Below the pieces are notes generated by a model. The model made no database searches and was not told the DNA's origin. It worked only from the letters and a program-made list of their open reading frames with translations. A DNA stretch of 64,000 bases from Phormidium tenue FACHB-886 (GTDB lineage Bacteria; Cyanobacteriota; Cyanobacteriia; Elainellales; Elainellaceae), in NCBI RefSeq assembly GCF_014764505.1, contig NZ_JACXWX010000009.1, positions 1-64,000 on the forward strand, read 5' to 3'. Below are positions 1-9,743 of the stretch, in pieces (positions within the stretch are counted from its first letter, which is position 1; each line of letters opens with the position of its first letter). A program made the translations under genes and the position numbers.

Positions 1-45
1 ATTTTTAAGTGAGAGGGGCGCGGAGCGCCCCTCTCACTTAAAAAT
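1..45. terminator. Perfect 21-bp inverted repeat, probable bidirectional terminator
   Basis: Positions 1-21 and 25-45 are exact reverse complements separated by a 3-nt loop. The stem has a GC-rich apex and A/T-rich feet, so either strand would give a hairpin followed by a U-tract. It lies just downstream of the minus-strand gene ending at 73 and fits its terminator. It may also terminate a plus-strand gene outside the window. Confidence 0.7.
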
Positions 46-72
46 CATCCCCCTGTTAAGCAATGCCCTAAA

Positions 73-939
73 TTAAATTGCCTCGATCCTGAGCTGATAG
101 GTCATTTCCGATTGTGCACCAATCCCCTGCTTCAGGGTGCCGCTGATCGGGACAGTGTGTTTGGCGTTGGGGCTGGCAACAAGGGGAATGTGGCGATCCG
201 CTACGGCTAAACCATGGGTAGGATCATACCCACGCCATCCGGCTCCGGGTAGGTAGGCTTCTGCCCAAGCATGCAGATGTCGATCGGTACTGTCGAGGTC
301 GCCCTCCTGATAGCCGCTGACAAAGCGGGCAGCAATACCCATTGCCCGACAGACTTCCATAAAGAGAACGGCATAGTCGCGGCAAGAGCCTTGTTTAGTG
401 CGCCAGGTAATGCCAGCGGGCAGCGCTGCGCCGGTTTCGCGTAGCAGGTAGCCGCACTCGCTGTAGATCGTTTGGTTGAGCTTGGACAAGAAGTCGATCG
501 TATTGCCCTGGCTGGCTTGCCAGAGGTCTTGAGCTAGTTCGATCGCCACCGGATCGATCGCCACTGGATCGCTCGTCCTTTGTCCGCCCAAGTAAGGCTG
601 GAGCTGACCGAGCAGCGAGGCGGAATAGTCGATTGGCAGGTTGATTGCCCATGGCTCTAGCAGATAAACAAACGGATTTTCGCAAAGCGTCTCGACTTGC
701 GAACAGGCGTTGACCGTCAAGGTAGCGAGCGGCTCATCGGTGAACCAGGCTTTAACGACTGCATTCCCATCCAAATCCACGTTCTCCGAGAGCTGTTTAG
801 GCGGCGGATCGAGTGTTAGTGAGAAGGCGTGCAGTTTTTGGTTGACATCACAACGGGGACGCAGCCGCAAGAAATGAGGAGCCAGCGTCACAGGACGATC
901 GTAGATGTAGGTGGTGGTGTGGGTGATTTGGTAACGCAC
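73..939 (-). CDS. Transglutaminase-like domain protein
   Basis: About 288 residues. The N-terminal half (VRYQITHTTTYIYDRPVTLA) matches the bacterial transglutaminase N-terminal region. The C-terminal half carries the papain-like transglutaminase core: the Cys in KQGSCRDYAVLF, the His in HAWAEAYLPG and the Asp in GYDPTHG form a complete catalytic triad. Such proteins are often called transglutaminase-like cysteine peptidases; their substrates are usually unknown. I prefer the GTG at 939 over the TTG at 954 because the family normally begins at the (M/V)RYQI sequence. No signal peptide is visible, so it is probably cytoplasmic. It stands alone, divergent from dnaK, with a hairpin just beyond its stop. 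Confidence 0.88.
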   Translation of the reverse strand: MRYQITHTTTYIYDRPVTLAPHFLRLRPRCDVNQKLHAFSLTLDPPPKQLSENVDLDGNAVVKAWFTDEPLATLTVNACSQVETLCENPFVYLLEPWAINLPIDYSASLLGQLQPYLGGQRTSDPVAIDPVAIELAQDLWQASQGNTIDFLSKLNQTIYSECGYLLRETGAALPAGITWRTKQGSCRDYAVLFMEVCRAMGIAARFVSGYQEGDLDSTDRHLHAWAEAYLPGAGWRGYDPTHGLAVADRHIPLVASPNAKHTVPISGTLKQGIGAQSEMTYQLRIEAI

Positions 940-1465
940 AAGCAATAAGGGCAAGCGGTTTTCTCAGGATACTAGCGCAACCCAGGGGTAGGAAAAGCCC
1001 ATTGAGAGGCATATCAGGCGGCAACCCGCCTTCGAGATTACGGTTCGCCCCCATTCAGCCAATCGTCCCTCTGCTTAAACTAAAAACATTGGAGTGAGCT
1101 GAAGAGATTCAAAGCTAGCTACAAGTGATTCCAAGCAACTTCTGGCGATAAACGATTGTTTATCTCTCCTCAATCCTTTAACCGTCCAGGCGATTGTTCG
1201 GTAAACCCGCCTTCATCAGATGAGCAAAGGTACACAGTATATAAATAGCTCGGCAACGCAGAATGCCGATCTGTTCCATCGGGCGGATGGGGAATCTCCC
1301 CAGGCTTTAGGTTCCAGGCTTGGAGGCAAATGCAGCCTCTCAAGGTTGGTCACTGTAGTTGGTTATCACTGAAGTCTATGCAGACTTAATATTGCAGGCT
1401 TGATCGAATCCAGATCAATTAAATCCAGACATTGAGCGACGTTAGAACCGGAGTGATTTTAGGTT
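940..1465. other. Intergenic region between transglutaminase gene and dnaK
   Basis: About 525 bases without a convincing gene. It must hold the divergent promoters and a dnaK leader. I see A/T-rich -10-like sequence near 1238-1246 but no clear CIRCE element (the HrcA-binding inverted repeat). Nothing else is recognised. Confidence 0.5.
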
Positions 1466-3364
1466 ATGGCAAAAGTTGTTGGAATAGACTTAGGAACGAC
1501 CAACTCGTGTGTGGCAGTGATGGAAGGCGGCAAGCCAACTGTCATCGCTAACGCCGAGGGGTTCCGCACAACGCCGTCTGTGGTGGCATACGCCAAGAAT
1601 GGCGATCGGCTCGTGGGGCAGATTGCTAAGCGGCAGGCAGTGATGAACCCAGAAAACACCTTCTACTCGGTGAAGCGGTTCATTGGTCGTAGATTTGATG
1701 AAATAACTCACGAAGCAACTGAAGTTTCTTACAAAGTTCTGAATGCGGGCGGCAACGTCAAGATTGATAGCCCTGCTCAAGGCAAGCAGTTTGCTCCAGA
1801 AGAAATTTCAGCGCAGGTGCTGCGGAAGCTGAAGGAAGATGCCAGCAAATACCTGGGCGAGGATGTGACACAGGCCGTCATTACAGTGCCCGCCTACTTC
1901 AATGACTCACAGCGTCAAGCCACCAAAGACGCAGGCAAGATTGCTGGTCTGGAAGTGCTGCGGATCATCAACGAGCCAACGGCTGCATCACTGGCTTACG
2001 GTCTCGATAAGAAGAGCAACGAAACCGTTCTGGTATTTGACCTGGGTGGTGGTACGTTTGACGTCTCCGTGCTGGAAGTGGGCGACGGCGTGTTTGAAGT
2101 GCTGTCCACCTCTGGCGACACTCACTTGGGGGGTGACGACTTCGACAAGAAGATCGTAGACTTCCTGGCAGAAGAGTTTCGCAAAGTAGAAGGCATTGAA
2201 CTCCGCAAAGACAAGCAGGCACTGCAGCGCCTCACCGAAGCCGCTGAGAAGGCCAAAATCGAGCTCTCTAGTGTGACGCAAGCTGAGATCAACCTGCCCT
2301 TCATCACAGCAACGCAGGATGGGCCAAAGCACCTCGACACCACGCTCACTCGCGCCAAGTTTGAGGAGCTATGCTCTGACTTGATCGATCGCTGCCGCAT
2401 TCCCGTAGAGAATGCGCTCCGCGATGCCAAGAAAGACAAGAACAGCATTGATGAAGTGGTGCTGGTTGGTGGTTCCACCCGGATTCCGGCAATCCAAGAG
2501 CTAGTGCGACGGGCGCTGAAAGACCCTAACCAGACTGTGAACCCTGATGAAGTGGTAGCAGTGGGTGCGGCGATTCAGGCAGGCGTTTTGGCAGGCGAAG
2601 TCAAAGACATTCTGCTGCTAGATGTGACCCCGTTGACCCTCGGTGTGGAAACGCTGGGTGGTGTGATGACCCCGCTCATTACCCGCAACACGACGATCCC
2701 GACCAAGAAATCGGAAGTATTCTCCACGGCGGCAGATGGCCAAACCAACGTAGAGATCCGTGTGCTGCAAGGCGAGCGCCAGATGGCGAACGACAACAAA
2801 GAGCTGGGTGTTTTCCGGCTGGATGGCATTCCCTCTGCGCCGCGTGGCGTTCCTCAAATTGAAGTGGTGTTTGACATCGATGCTAACGGTATCCTGAACG
2901 TAACGGCGAAAGACAAGGGCACAGGCAAAGCCCAGTCGATCAGCATCACAGGCGCTTCGACGCTGCCTAAAGATGAAGTCGATCGCATGGTGCGGGAAGC
3001 TGAAAACAACGCCTCGGCAGACCAAGAGCGCCGCGAAAGAATCGATCTGAAGAACCAGGCAGATTCCCTTGCTTACCAAGCTGAGAAGCAAATCAGCGAA
3101 CTGGGTGACAAGGTAACTGAGAGCCAGAAGAGTGAGGTAGAGGGACTGATTAAGAACCTCCGAGATGCTGTTACTCAAGAAGACTTCGACAAGATCAAGT
3201 CGCTGACCACTGAGCTTCAGCAAGCGCTCTACACGATCGGCAGCAGCATCTACCAAGGTGCAGGTGGCGGCACACCTGATCCAGGTGCAGGCGGCACAGA
3301 TGCCGGCACTCCACCAAGCGGTGGCGATGATGTGATCGACGCTGAGTTCTCAGAAGACAAGTAA
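1466..3364 (+). CDS. dnaK: Chaperone DnaK (Hsp70), DnaK2-like
   Basis: A 632-residue Hsp70, which uses ATP to bind and release unfolded polypeptides with DnaJ and GrpE. The nucleotide-binding domain (about 1-380) has the phosphate-1 motif [11 protein letters not shown], the phosphate-2 motif [13 protein letters not shown] and the adenosine motif [11 protein letters not shown]. The linker ends [13 protein letters not shown]. The substrate-binding domain is followed by an alpha-helical lid and a Gly/Pro-rich tail ending in DDVIDAEF. Length and tail fit the principal cyanobacterial DnaK2 rather than the longer DnaK1 and DnaK3. It is monocistronic, with its own terminator downstream, and no grpE or dnaJ lies beside it. 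Confidence 0.98.
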   Translation: MAKVVGIDLGTTNSCVAVMEGGKPTVIANAEGFRTTPSVVAYAKNGDRLVGQIAKRQAVMNPENTFYSVKRFIGRRFDEITHEATEVSYKVLNAGGNVKIDSPAQGKQFAPEEISAQVLRKLKEDASKYLGEDVTQAVITVPAYFNDSQRQATKDAGKIAGLEVLRIINEPTAASLAYGLDKKSNETVLVFDLGGGTFDVSVLEVGDGVFEVLSTSGDTHLGGDDFDKKIVDFLAEEFRKVEGIELRKDKQALQRLTEAAEKAKIELSSVTQAEINLPFITATQDGPKHLDTTLTRAKFEELCSDLIDRCRIPVENALRDAKKDKNSIDEVVLVGGSTRIPAIQELVRRALKDPNQTVNPDEVVAVGAAIQAGVLAGEVKDILLLDVTPLTLGVETLGGVMTPLITRNTTIPTKKSEVFSTAADGQTNVEIRVLQGERQMANDNKELGVFRLDGIPSAPRGVPQIEVVFDIDANGILNVTAKDKGTGKAQSISITGASTLPKDEVDRMVREAENNASADQERRERIDLKNQADSLAYQAEKQISELGDKVTESQKSEVEGLIKNLRDAVTQEDFDKIKSLTTELQQALYTIGSSIYQGAGGGTPDPGAGGTDAGTPPSGGDDVIDAEFSEDK

Positions 3365-3424
3365 GCCAGAGGCTTAGCATTCTGGCAAAAGCTGTCAGCG
3401 CAGTGCTAACCCAATAGAGAAGCT

Positions 3425-3452
3425 AAGGCTGGGCGATCGCCCAGCCTTTTTT
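3425..3452 (+). terminator. Rho-independent terminator of dnaK
   Basis: A perfect palindromic stem, AAGGCTGGGCGA with its complement, is built around a HIP1 octamer at the apex and followed by a run of T. It starts 60 bases after the dnaK stop. Confidence 0.88.
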
Positions 3453-3514
3453 GTTTGAGTTTAGTTTGAGCCGGATCGCTACAAGAATTGAGCCATCGAA
3501 ACGCCACTCAGAAT

Positions 3515-4132
3515 TTATGGCGTGTTTTCCCATTCTCGCGTTAGCGATCGGTAGTTAAACTGAGCTGCTGCCGGATGACAGGCAGCACAGGAAGACACTG
3601 TAATCGGTTGAGAAAACTCTACTTTGGGATGTAGCGCTTTGAAGTAACGGGACTGCCGCAAACGGTAGGGAACCTCTTCGCCTGGGTTGAGCGGTCGAGA
3701 ATAGGTAGAGATGTATTGCCAAGCGACTTGCAGCGATAGACTGCTCAAGGGCGTGATTTGCACCCCGTAGTGCGAGGAATCAGGCATAATCTCTGCCCAA
3801 GTTCTGGTCGGCATCACGGCAGGTGGCAAAGCAACATGGCAAGTGGCACAGTTCTCTAAATAGAGCTGCTGCCCAAGCTGGTAGCGTTCAGGCACAGGGT
3901 CCGTGGTTTCTACTGGCGCTGTTTGAGCAGGTGCTGCTTGAGTGGGTGCCGTTTGAGCAGGCACCTGAGATTGGGACAGGGGTTGGGGAAGTGCAGCTTG
4001 CGACCAGCCCCAACCTAAAACTCCGCTGCACAAGAGCAGCACCAGTATCAGCACCACTGGCGAACGATGCCTCGATCGCCGCCCTCGAAAAGAGGAGCGC
4101 TTGTCGGACACAATTTTTGATCGAGACTGCAT
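3515..4132 (-). CDS. Membrane-anchored dihaem cytochrome c
   Basis: 205 residues. A basic N-terminus (1-25) is followed by one hydrophobic segment (about 26-44), which acts as an uncleaved anchor or signal peptide. A low-complexity Ala/Pro/Gln/Thr linker follows (about 45-80). Two haem-binding motifs are present, CATCH at 95-99 and CAACH at 182-186. This fits the dihaem cytochrome c (DHC) family, exported across the thylakoid or plasma membrane and loaded with haem outside. The partner in electron transfer cannot be told from sequence. The linker is made of short repeats such as TAPTQAAPAQTAP, so its length may vary between strains. Confidence 0.88.
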   Translation of the reverse strand: MQSRSKIVSDKRSSFRGRRSRHRSPVVLILVLLLCSGVLGWGWSQAALPQPLSQSQVPAQTAPTQAAPAQTAPVETTDPVPERYQLGQQLYLENCATCHVALPPAVMPTRTWAEIMPDSSHYGVQITPLSSLSLQVAWQYISTYSRPLNPGEEVPYRLRQSRYFKALHPKVEFSQPITVSSCAACHPAAAQFNYRSLTREWENTP

Positions 4133-4587
4133 ACTTCACTACTCTGTCTTGAGACACTCAATACGCTTGCATAAATATCAGGGCATAACGAGCGGTCGAT
4201 CGAGTTTAGACAATCGAATTTAGAAATTGGTGTAATGGCTTCAGGCTTGATCTCAAAAAGCCAATTGCCTCCCTGCTGTTATCCCTCAGTCAGTTTGTCA
4301 CGGAATTAGCACAATTGGGTAGCCATGCTACATCCGAATCGGAACGTTTAGTTTTATGGTTGGAGAACAAAACTGGCATAGATGAACCCTGTCTCGATGC
4401 TCAGGTGGATAAGGGTAGACTCGGTCATTCTGTTGAGTCCCCCGACGGAGTGAGGCGGTTTGATATCCTGTTGCTTAATTTATTTACATAAACGGCAATC
4501 TAACTAAATAGTGTTTCTGTAGCAATCGTGCAGAAACAGGATGCTAATGCTGCTTTAGTTTTTGAAAGACGAAAGGAGACTGCTTGA
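4133..4587. other. Divergent intergenic region with a hairpin
   Basis: About 455 bases between two divergent genes. TGTTTCTG at 4512-4519 pairs perfectly with CAGAAACA at 4531-4538 across an 11-nt loop, 50 bases before the acetyltransferase start. It could be a leader element or an operator. Nothing else is recognised. Confidence 0.4.
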
Positions 4588-5073
4588 ATGGATTGTAGCC
4601 ACGTTCAGTTCCGCGTGCAGGATGGCACGGCTGGAGAACCAGGGTTCAGCGATGCCGATTTACAACAGCTGCAAGCGCTCTTTCGGCAAACTGCCTTTTG
4701 GGCACAAGATCGCCGCCTCCAAGATTGGGCAGTGGCAATCCAAAATAGTAAGCCAGTTGTTAGCGTTTGGGAGGGCGATCGCTTGATTGGCTTTGCCCGT
4801 GCTACTTCTGACGGTATCTATCGCGCCACTCTCTGGGATGTGGTAATTCATCCCGACTATCAGGGAGCCGGACTGGGGAGAAAGCTAGTCGAAACAGTGT
4901 TGATGCATCCCTGTGTAAACCGTGTGGAGCGGGTCTACTTGATGACTACCAACCAGCAGCACTTCTATGAACGAATTGGCTTTGAATGCAATTCCACGAC
5001 AACAATGGTGTTATTCAATCAACCCGTGTCTCAGGAGGGGCTGGCGCTCAGCGCAGATACACGCTCAGTTTAA
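4588..5073 (+). CDS. GNAT-family N-acetyltransferase
   Basis: 161 residues, the size of a single GNAT domain that transfers acetyl from acetyl-CoA to an amine. The acetyl-CoA pyrophosphate loop is visible as QGAGLGRKLVE (motif A), preceded by the beta strand LWDVVIHPDY. The C-terminal YERIGFECN is motif B. The overall pattern recalls the GNAT group shared by cyanobacteria and plastids (the NSI-like enzymes), but that is inference from similarity. The ATG at 4588 follows a clear GGAG 11 bases upstream. No operon partner. Confidence 0.9.
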   Translation: MDCSHVQFRVQDGTAGEPGFSDADLQQLQALFRQTAFWAQDRRLQDWAVAIQNSKPVVSVWEGDRLIGFARATSDGIYRATLWDVVIHPDYQGAGLGRKLVETVLMHPCVNRVERVYLMTTNQQHFYERIGFECNSTTTMVLFNQPVSQEGLALSADTRSV

Positions 5074-5542
5074 GGCGTCGTATCAGATTAGGGAGTCTGT
5101 ATCAGAAGCTGTCAGAAAACAAGCGGGTGGAAGCTAGTGCTAACAACTCGGCAGAGTGAAGCGCATAAGCAAAGTAAATATTTGAGAAGTTCTAGAGGCT
5201 CTACAGTCGTTCCACAGTTTCCTTATTCAGGAAATTCAGGGAGCAAGTGCAGAGCCTTTTATCTTTTCAAGCTCGTCTTAGCAAATGTAACCAAACCTAA
5301 ATATTGTTATACAGGTAGCATCGAAACACGCTGTAACCAGAGTTTCTGCAGAGCTACCCCTGCAGTAGATTGCTATGATTCCTGTTAGCATCCTGGCGAT
5401 CGGCAATAAATTTAAACAGTTTTAATGGAAACTCTTTCGATGCATCGCCAGTCTTTAGCGATTGCATGGGCTTGAAAAAATCAGTCTCTTTCGCTACGAA
5501 ACCTGATTTTCTCAGGCGTTCCCTTATTGAGCATCCTTTCAT
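5074..5542. other. Intergenic region upstream of the lipase gene
   Basis: About 470 bases with no supported gene. An 83-codon open frame at 5137-5388 has no start signal and no recognisable protein character. No terminator hairpin was noticed after the acetyltransferase gene. Confidence 0.4.
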
Positions 5543-7006
5543 ATGGCACCTACTGTACTCGACCCTGCTTATGAAGTTTTGGCAAAAGAACTTGCCTACG
5601 TGTTTGACAATCCTGCCTTTAGCGCTCAGGTCGGCGCAGGTTTAGCGCTGGCAGGCTATCAGATCGACCAAACATTTGTCGATCCCACAACTGGCTTTCA
5701 GGCAGTGGGGCTGACCTCGACACGGGACAACAAGCCGCCTGTTTTAGTTTTTCGGGGGGGAGACGAAGCAATTGACAACACTGCCAATGCTGACCCTAAC
5801 GGCGTGGCGTTTAATCAATTCACTGCCAATAAAGCAGCAATCAGTGCCTGGTTGACCAAAGTAGGCACAGCCACCGTGAAGCCAGACGTCGTGGGGCACA
5901 GTTTGGGTGGGGCACTGACGCAGCTCACTGCCGCTGAGTTCACCAATGCAGTTGGTAACGTGGTGACTTTCAACTCTCCCGGCGTTAACAACACCACAGT
6001 CGCCCAATTTCAGCAGGCAAGCGGCGGCACGAAGAATGTCACCCACTATATCGTGCAGGGCGATGTCGTTAGCCTTGCGGGACAGGGTTTTATATCGGGT
6101 ACGGTGGTTCTGCAAGCCTACACCGATCCAGCCATCAACCCGATCACGGTGCTAGACAAGCATCGCGTCCCCCGTCTGCTGACCACTCCTCCCGCTGGAT
6201 ATCAACAAACCACCCTCACAACACAGCAGTTGAGCGATCCAAAGTTCAACTTCAACAACGACTCTGACTATGCTGAGTTTTTGGCAGCCTACAAAGCGGT
6301 TCAACCCCAAATCCAACCTTCTCTCACCTCCAGGCAGGGCGTTGAGGCGCTGCGGGTGACACCGGGCACTTCATTTGGCGGGCTAATCCTGGCAGCGCGG
6401 ACGGAGCTAGCCCCCGATAAAAACAACCTACTGGTGGGGGATGACCAAGCCAATACTGCCGATGGTGCAGGCGGCAATGACACGATCAACGGCAATGGCG
6501 GTGATGATGTGCTGCGTGGCGGCGTGGGCAGGGATGTGATTAATGCTGGCGCAGGCAAGGACTCCCTATTCGGCGACAGCGGCAGAGACAGCCTGATTGG
6601 CGGCAAGGACAGCGATGTGCTGACAGGCGGCGACAACAACGATGTGTTGACAGGCGCTGAGGCGATCGATCGCCTTTCCGGACGCAATGAAATTGACACC
6701 TTCACGGGTGGCAGCGGGCGAGATTTGTTTGTGCTGGGGTCGAAGAAAGTCTTCTATAACGATGGACGGCGAGCGACTGCAGGCACAAGCGATTATGGGC
6801 TGGTGACTGACCTGAAGCGACGTGAAGGCGATCGAATTCAGCTGGTGGGAGAACTGGATGACTATGTACTGCAGCGGACAACGGGCAGTTTGCCGAGAGG
6901 CGTGGGAATTTATCTCAAGTCTTCCGGAGAAAATGAGCTGATTGGAGTTGTGCGAAACACGTTAAACGTTTCCGTGGTTGAGGATGCGGTTAAGTTTGTC
7001 TCTTAA
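5543..7006 (+). CDS. Secreted lipase (class 3-like) with RTX calcium-binding repeats
   Basis: 487 residues. Residues about 1-260 form an alpha/beta-hydrolase of the lipase class 3 type, with the nucleophile elbow VGHSLGGAL (Ser120). Residues about 297-395 hold repeated nonapeptides of the GGxGxDxUx kind (GGNDTINGN, GGDDVLRGG, GAGKDSLFG), the hallmark of RTX proteins that fold on calcium outside the cell. No N-terminal signal peptide is present, which fits type I secretion through an ABC exporter reading a C-terminal signal. The last 90 residues form a beta-rich cap. No type I exporter genes lie beside it. The lipid substrate is unknown. Confidence 0.88.
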   Translation: MAPTVLDPAYEVLAKELAYVFDNPAFSAQVGAGLALAGYQIDQTFVDPTTGFQAVGLTSTRDNKPPVLVFRGGDEAIDNTANADPNGVAFNQFTANKAAISAWLTKVGTATVKPDVVGHSLGGALTQLTAAEFTNAVGNVVTFNSPGVNNTTVAQFQQASGGTKNVTHYIVQGDVVSLAGQGFISGTVVLQAYTDPAINPITVLDKHRVPRLLTTPPAGYQQTTLTTQQLSDPKFNFNNDSDYAEFLAAYKAVQPQIQPSLTSRQGVEALRVTPGTSFGGLILAARTELAPDKNNLLVGDDQANTADGAGGNDTINGNGGDDVLRGGVGRDVINAGAGKDSLFGDSGRDSLIGGKDSDVLTGGDNNDVLTGAEAIDRLSGRNEIDTFTGGSGRDLFVLGSKKVFYNDGRRATAGTSDYGLVTDLKRREGDRIQLVGELDDYVLQRTTGSLPRGVGIYLKSSGENELIGVVRNTLNVSVVEDAVKFVS

Positions 7007-7164
7007 GCCGAGCTTTGAGAGGATGGCTGAAAAAGCTATTTTCAACCGTCAAGGTGCTCGCTCTCTCCCCTGAGAAAGGCGGAGCCCAGAAAAAGGGCTT
7101 GAGCTAAGCAGTTCCTCCTTTCATAGGTAGGGGCGATCTCCAACCTCAAAGCGTCAACCACTCG

Positions 7165-7198
7165 CTCGTTGCTGGCTAGAAGCCAGCAACGAGCTTTT
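7165..7198 (+). terminator. Terminator hairpin downstream of the lipase gene
   Basis: A perfect 13-bp stem (arms 7165-7177 and 7181-7193) with a 3-nt loop AGA is followed by CTTTT. It is the first strong terminator after the lipase stop at 7006. Confidence 0.75.
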
Positions 7199-7292
7199 AG
7201 AATCTCCTCCTACTGCTCATGGAGGCAAAGTCTTTGAATATATGCCTTCGATACTCGGTGTATGTATGGCGCTACGCGTTTAAATTGAAATC

Positions 7293-7333
7293 TCTTTTGT
7301 GTAGAAGCTCTGCGACACAGGGCTTTTACACAA
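7293..7333. repeat. Long 18-bp imperfect hairpin
   Basis: TTTTGTGTAGAAGCTCTG (7293-7310) pairs with CAGGGCTTTTACACAAAA (7316-7333) over a 5-nt loop, with two G-U pairs. A shorter related hairpin (AAAAGCTC and GAGCTTTA) follows at about 7370-7394. Both sit in the gene-free stretch 7199-7719. Confidence 0.55.
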
Positions 7334-7479
7334 AAACTTGTCCTGACGTATACGCATAGCGCTATATATGTAAAAGCTCCGCTGCATAGAGCTTTATTTA
7401 TCGATCGCTTTATTTCTCAATATTAGGTGCGATACCCTCTACCGCATCGCCACGAGAAACTTGAATCAGCGCCTGTGCC

Positions 7480-7522
7480 GGTGTGCCGATACATTGCATC
7501 ATTGCATCGGCACACCGTTTTT
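7480..7522 (+). terminator. Terminator-like hairpin in the gene-free stretch
   Basis: GGTGTGCCGAT (7480-7490) and ATCGGCACACC (7506-7516) form a perfect 11-bp stem with a 15-nt loop, followed by GTTTTTT. Since the lipase gene already has a terminator at 7165-7198, this one may end an unannotated short transcript. Confidence 0.55.
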
Positions 7523-7628
7523 TGGGCTTGACGCACTACACTTTAATACCGCCGCCGCAAGAACTGCGCCAACTTTCCAAAACTTATGTAATATTTAAGT
7601 CCTAAACTTTCGCTGTAGAATCTTTTTC

Positions 7629-7642
7629 CGCTATATATAGCG
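7629..7642. repeat. Palindrome CGCTATATATAGCG, copy 1
   Basis: A perfect 14-bp palindrome, 78 bases before the FAD oxidoreductase start. An identical copy is at 12306-12319. A related half (GCGCTATATATG) is near 7357-7368. Confidence 0.6.
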
Positions 7643-7719
7643 TTTAGGTTGGCGAAGTTTGGTGCAGTCAGGCGATCGCCGATCTGCTAAACCCCCTTAT
7701 CGCTAGCGAGTTTCCTACT

Positions 7720-9693
7720 GTGAATCCGCCGTTGTCTTCTCGTCAGTTAAATCAATTAGTCATTCTGGGTTTGCTGATTCCGGTCAGTGCGAGTGGTCTA
7801 CTAGGAGCCTTGCAATATTACTCTTGGGGCGGCACGGTCACGCCTATGTCGTCTGGCAGCTCGATTGTGACTGAAACCGCCAAAGCTCTTGACGCTACTA
7901 CCTTTGATAAATTGGCAAACCGCCTGAGCGGTAGGCCCCAGCTCTCCCCCTTACCCAGGCCCCAAGAAACCTGGGAGTGCGAAGTGGTTGTGGTGGGTGG
8001 TACGTTGGGCGGCGTGTCGGCAGCTTCGCAGGCAATGCAGTCAGGCGCAAAAACCTGTTTGATTGAGCTATCGCCTTGGCTGGGTGGGCAAATCAGCAGC
8101 CAAGGGGTATCTGCGCTTGACGAATCGATGTCAATGCGGCTCAGCGGTAGCTTTTCGGCAAGCTGGACGGCATTCAAGCAGCTCGTCCGCGATCAGCTAG
8201 TGACGCTACCCGTCTGGACGGGCTTACCCTCTCCACAACGAGCAGGAGATTTAAATAGCTGCTGGGTAGGGACGCTCTGTTTTCCGCCCAAGGCAGGCGC
8301 GAGTGCTTCAGAACAACTGCTGAAAGCTGCATCTGAGCGAGCGCCTGACAGCCGCTGGCAAACCTCAACCGCTTTCAAAGGAGCAGAGTTTGACCCAACG
8401 GGGAAAGAAATTACGGCAGTGTATGCCGTCCGTCGATCGCCCCGGGATCCAGACTATGTGCCTCAAGGTCGCCTCTCCCAAGAGCTACCGTCTTGGTATT
8501 CCTGGTCGTCCGATCCAGTGTTTGAGAAAGTGCCGATTCGGATACAGCCGCCGCGCGGCAGGCGGATGGTTGTTGTCGATGCCACCGACACCGGAGAAGT
8601 CGTGGGTTGGGCGGGGATACCCTATCGGTTAGGTTCAGAAGCGCAGACCACCACTAGCGAACTGTATGCCTCGCGACAAGACAACCCAGACTGTACACAG
8701 GCGTTTACCTTCCCATTTGCGATGGCGATTTTGGACGATCGAGGCTATAGCCGCAACCTCTTGTCCAAAATTCAGCCTGATTACCCCAGAAGCGAGCATC
8801 AGCTTGAATATGACCTGGAAGGCTTTCCCATGTTTGATGGAGCAAGCCTGTTCAAATATCGCCGCATAGTTAGCACCCAACAAGACGATCCCCGCGTTGG
8901 TGCGCCTACTGCAGGTGACATCACCATGATCAACTGGAACCGAGGCAACGACTGGGGATTTATGGATCCGCCGCTCATTCTCAACGAAAAGAAGATTGCT
9001 GAGTCGGGGCAGCACAAAAATTGGATGGGCGGTTTGTCGATAAGCGCATTGCGCCACGCCGAAGAACACGCGATGCTGTTTGGCGAGTGGCTGATGAAAA
9101 CGCAAGCCACCTCCAGCGAACCCCTCACCTATCTGACAGGGGTAGATGCTCCAATGGGTACTGTTTCTGGCTTAAGCATCATGCCTTATATCCGAGAAGG
9201 GCGGCGCATCTTAGGACGACCTGCCTACGGGCAAAATCAACTGATGCTGCAAGAATCTGATCTGCGGCTTGATATGCCTGGTGGGCGGGATTTTAGCCCT
9301 TCTGCCGTTGCCCTAACGCACTACAGCATTGATATGCACGGCTGTCGCTATCGCAAATCTATGATTACCGGCGAAGCTAGCAGTGCGCCGCTTAGCGATG
9401 AAAGCTTAATTCGTCCTATTCAAATTCCTTTGGAGGCGCTAATTCCCCAAGGCGTAGACAACCTTTTAATTGGCGGCAAAGGAATCGCTGCCACTCACAT
9501 TGTCAATGCATCAACGCGTGTCCACTATGGCGAGTGGGCAATTGGCGGTGCGGCAGGCGCAACGGCGGGTTGGCTAGTAGCTCAGGATCAGCCGAACCAG
9601 CCGGAGCTGTTGCCGCCTGATATTTTATCAAAGAAGCTAACCGCAACGCTTCAGGAGCATCTGCTGGCGCAGGGGCTGAGCTTGAGTTGGTAA
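7720..9693 (+). CDS. Membrane-anchored FAD-dependent oxidoreductase
   Basis: 657 residues from a GTG start. A hydrophobic segment (about 12-32) near the N-terminus acts as a signal anchor without a twin arginine. The dinucleotide-binding fold starts at about 87 with VVVVGGTLGGVSAASQA, and an acidic residue ends the second strand (TCLIEL). The C-terminal NLLIGGKGIAATHIVNAS is the second FAD contact seen in the FAD-dependent oxidoreductase family PF12831. This family has many substrates, including sugars and polysaccharide-linked compounds, so none is assigned. The gene stands alone, with a strong terminator 50 bases downstream. Confidence 0.85.
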   Translation: MNPPLSSRQLNQLVILGLLIPVSASGLLGALQYYSWGGTVTPMSSGSSIVTETAKALDATTFDKLANRLSGRPQLSPLPRPQETWECEVVVVGGTLGGVSAASQAMQSGAKTCLIELSPWLGGQISSQGVSALDESMSMRLSGSFSASWTAFKQLVRDQLVTLPVWTGLPSPQRAGDLNSCWVGTLCFPPKAGASASEQLLKAASERAPDSRWQTSTAFKGAEFDPTGKEITAVYAVRRSPRDPDYVPQGRLSQELPSWYSWSSDPVFEKVPIRIQPPRGRRMVVVDATDTGEVVGWAGIPYRLGSEAQTTTSELYASRQDNPDCTQAFTFPFAMAILDDRGYSRNLLSKIQPDYPRSEHQLEYDLEGFPMFDGASLFKYRRIVSTQQDDPRVGAPTAGDITMINWNRGNDWGFMDPPLILNEKKIAESGQHKNWMGGLSISALRHAEEHAMLFGEWLMKTQATSSEPLTYLTGVDAPMGTVSGLSIMPYIREGRRILGRPAYGQNQLMLQESDLRLDMPGGRDFSPSAVALTHYSIDMHGCRYRKSMITGEASSAPLSDESLIRPIQIPLEALIPQGVDNLLIGGKGIAATHIVNASTRVHYGEWAIGGAAGATAGWLVAQDQPNQPELLPPDILSKKLTATLQEHLLAQGLSLSW

Positions 9694-9743
9694 ATGAATA
9701 TTCAGCATGAACGCCTGTTTGATCGCAAATCTCACAGGCGCTT

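Noticed and set aside
2618-3256. 212-codon minus-strand frame inside dnaK
   Set aside because: It lies wholly antisense to a strongly conserved gene and follows its codon periodicity; no start signal or protein family.
4133-4587. Searched for a riboswitch upstream of the acetyltransferase gene
   Set aside because: Only one simple hairpin was found; no conserved core of a known riboswitch class.
5137-5388. 83-codon plus-strand frame upstream of the lipase gene
   Set aside because: No ribosome site, odd composition and no recognisable domain.
8635-9105. 156-codon minus-strand frame inside the FAD oxidoreductase gene
   Set aside because: Shadow of the sense codons; no recognisable product.
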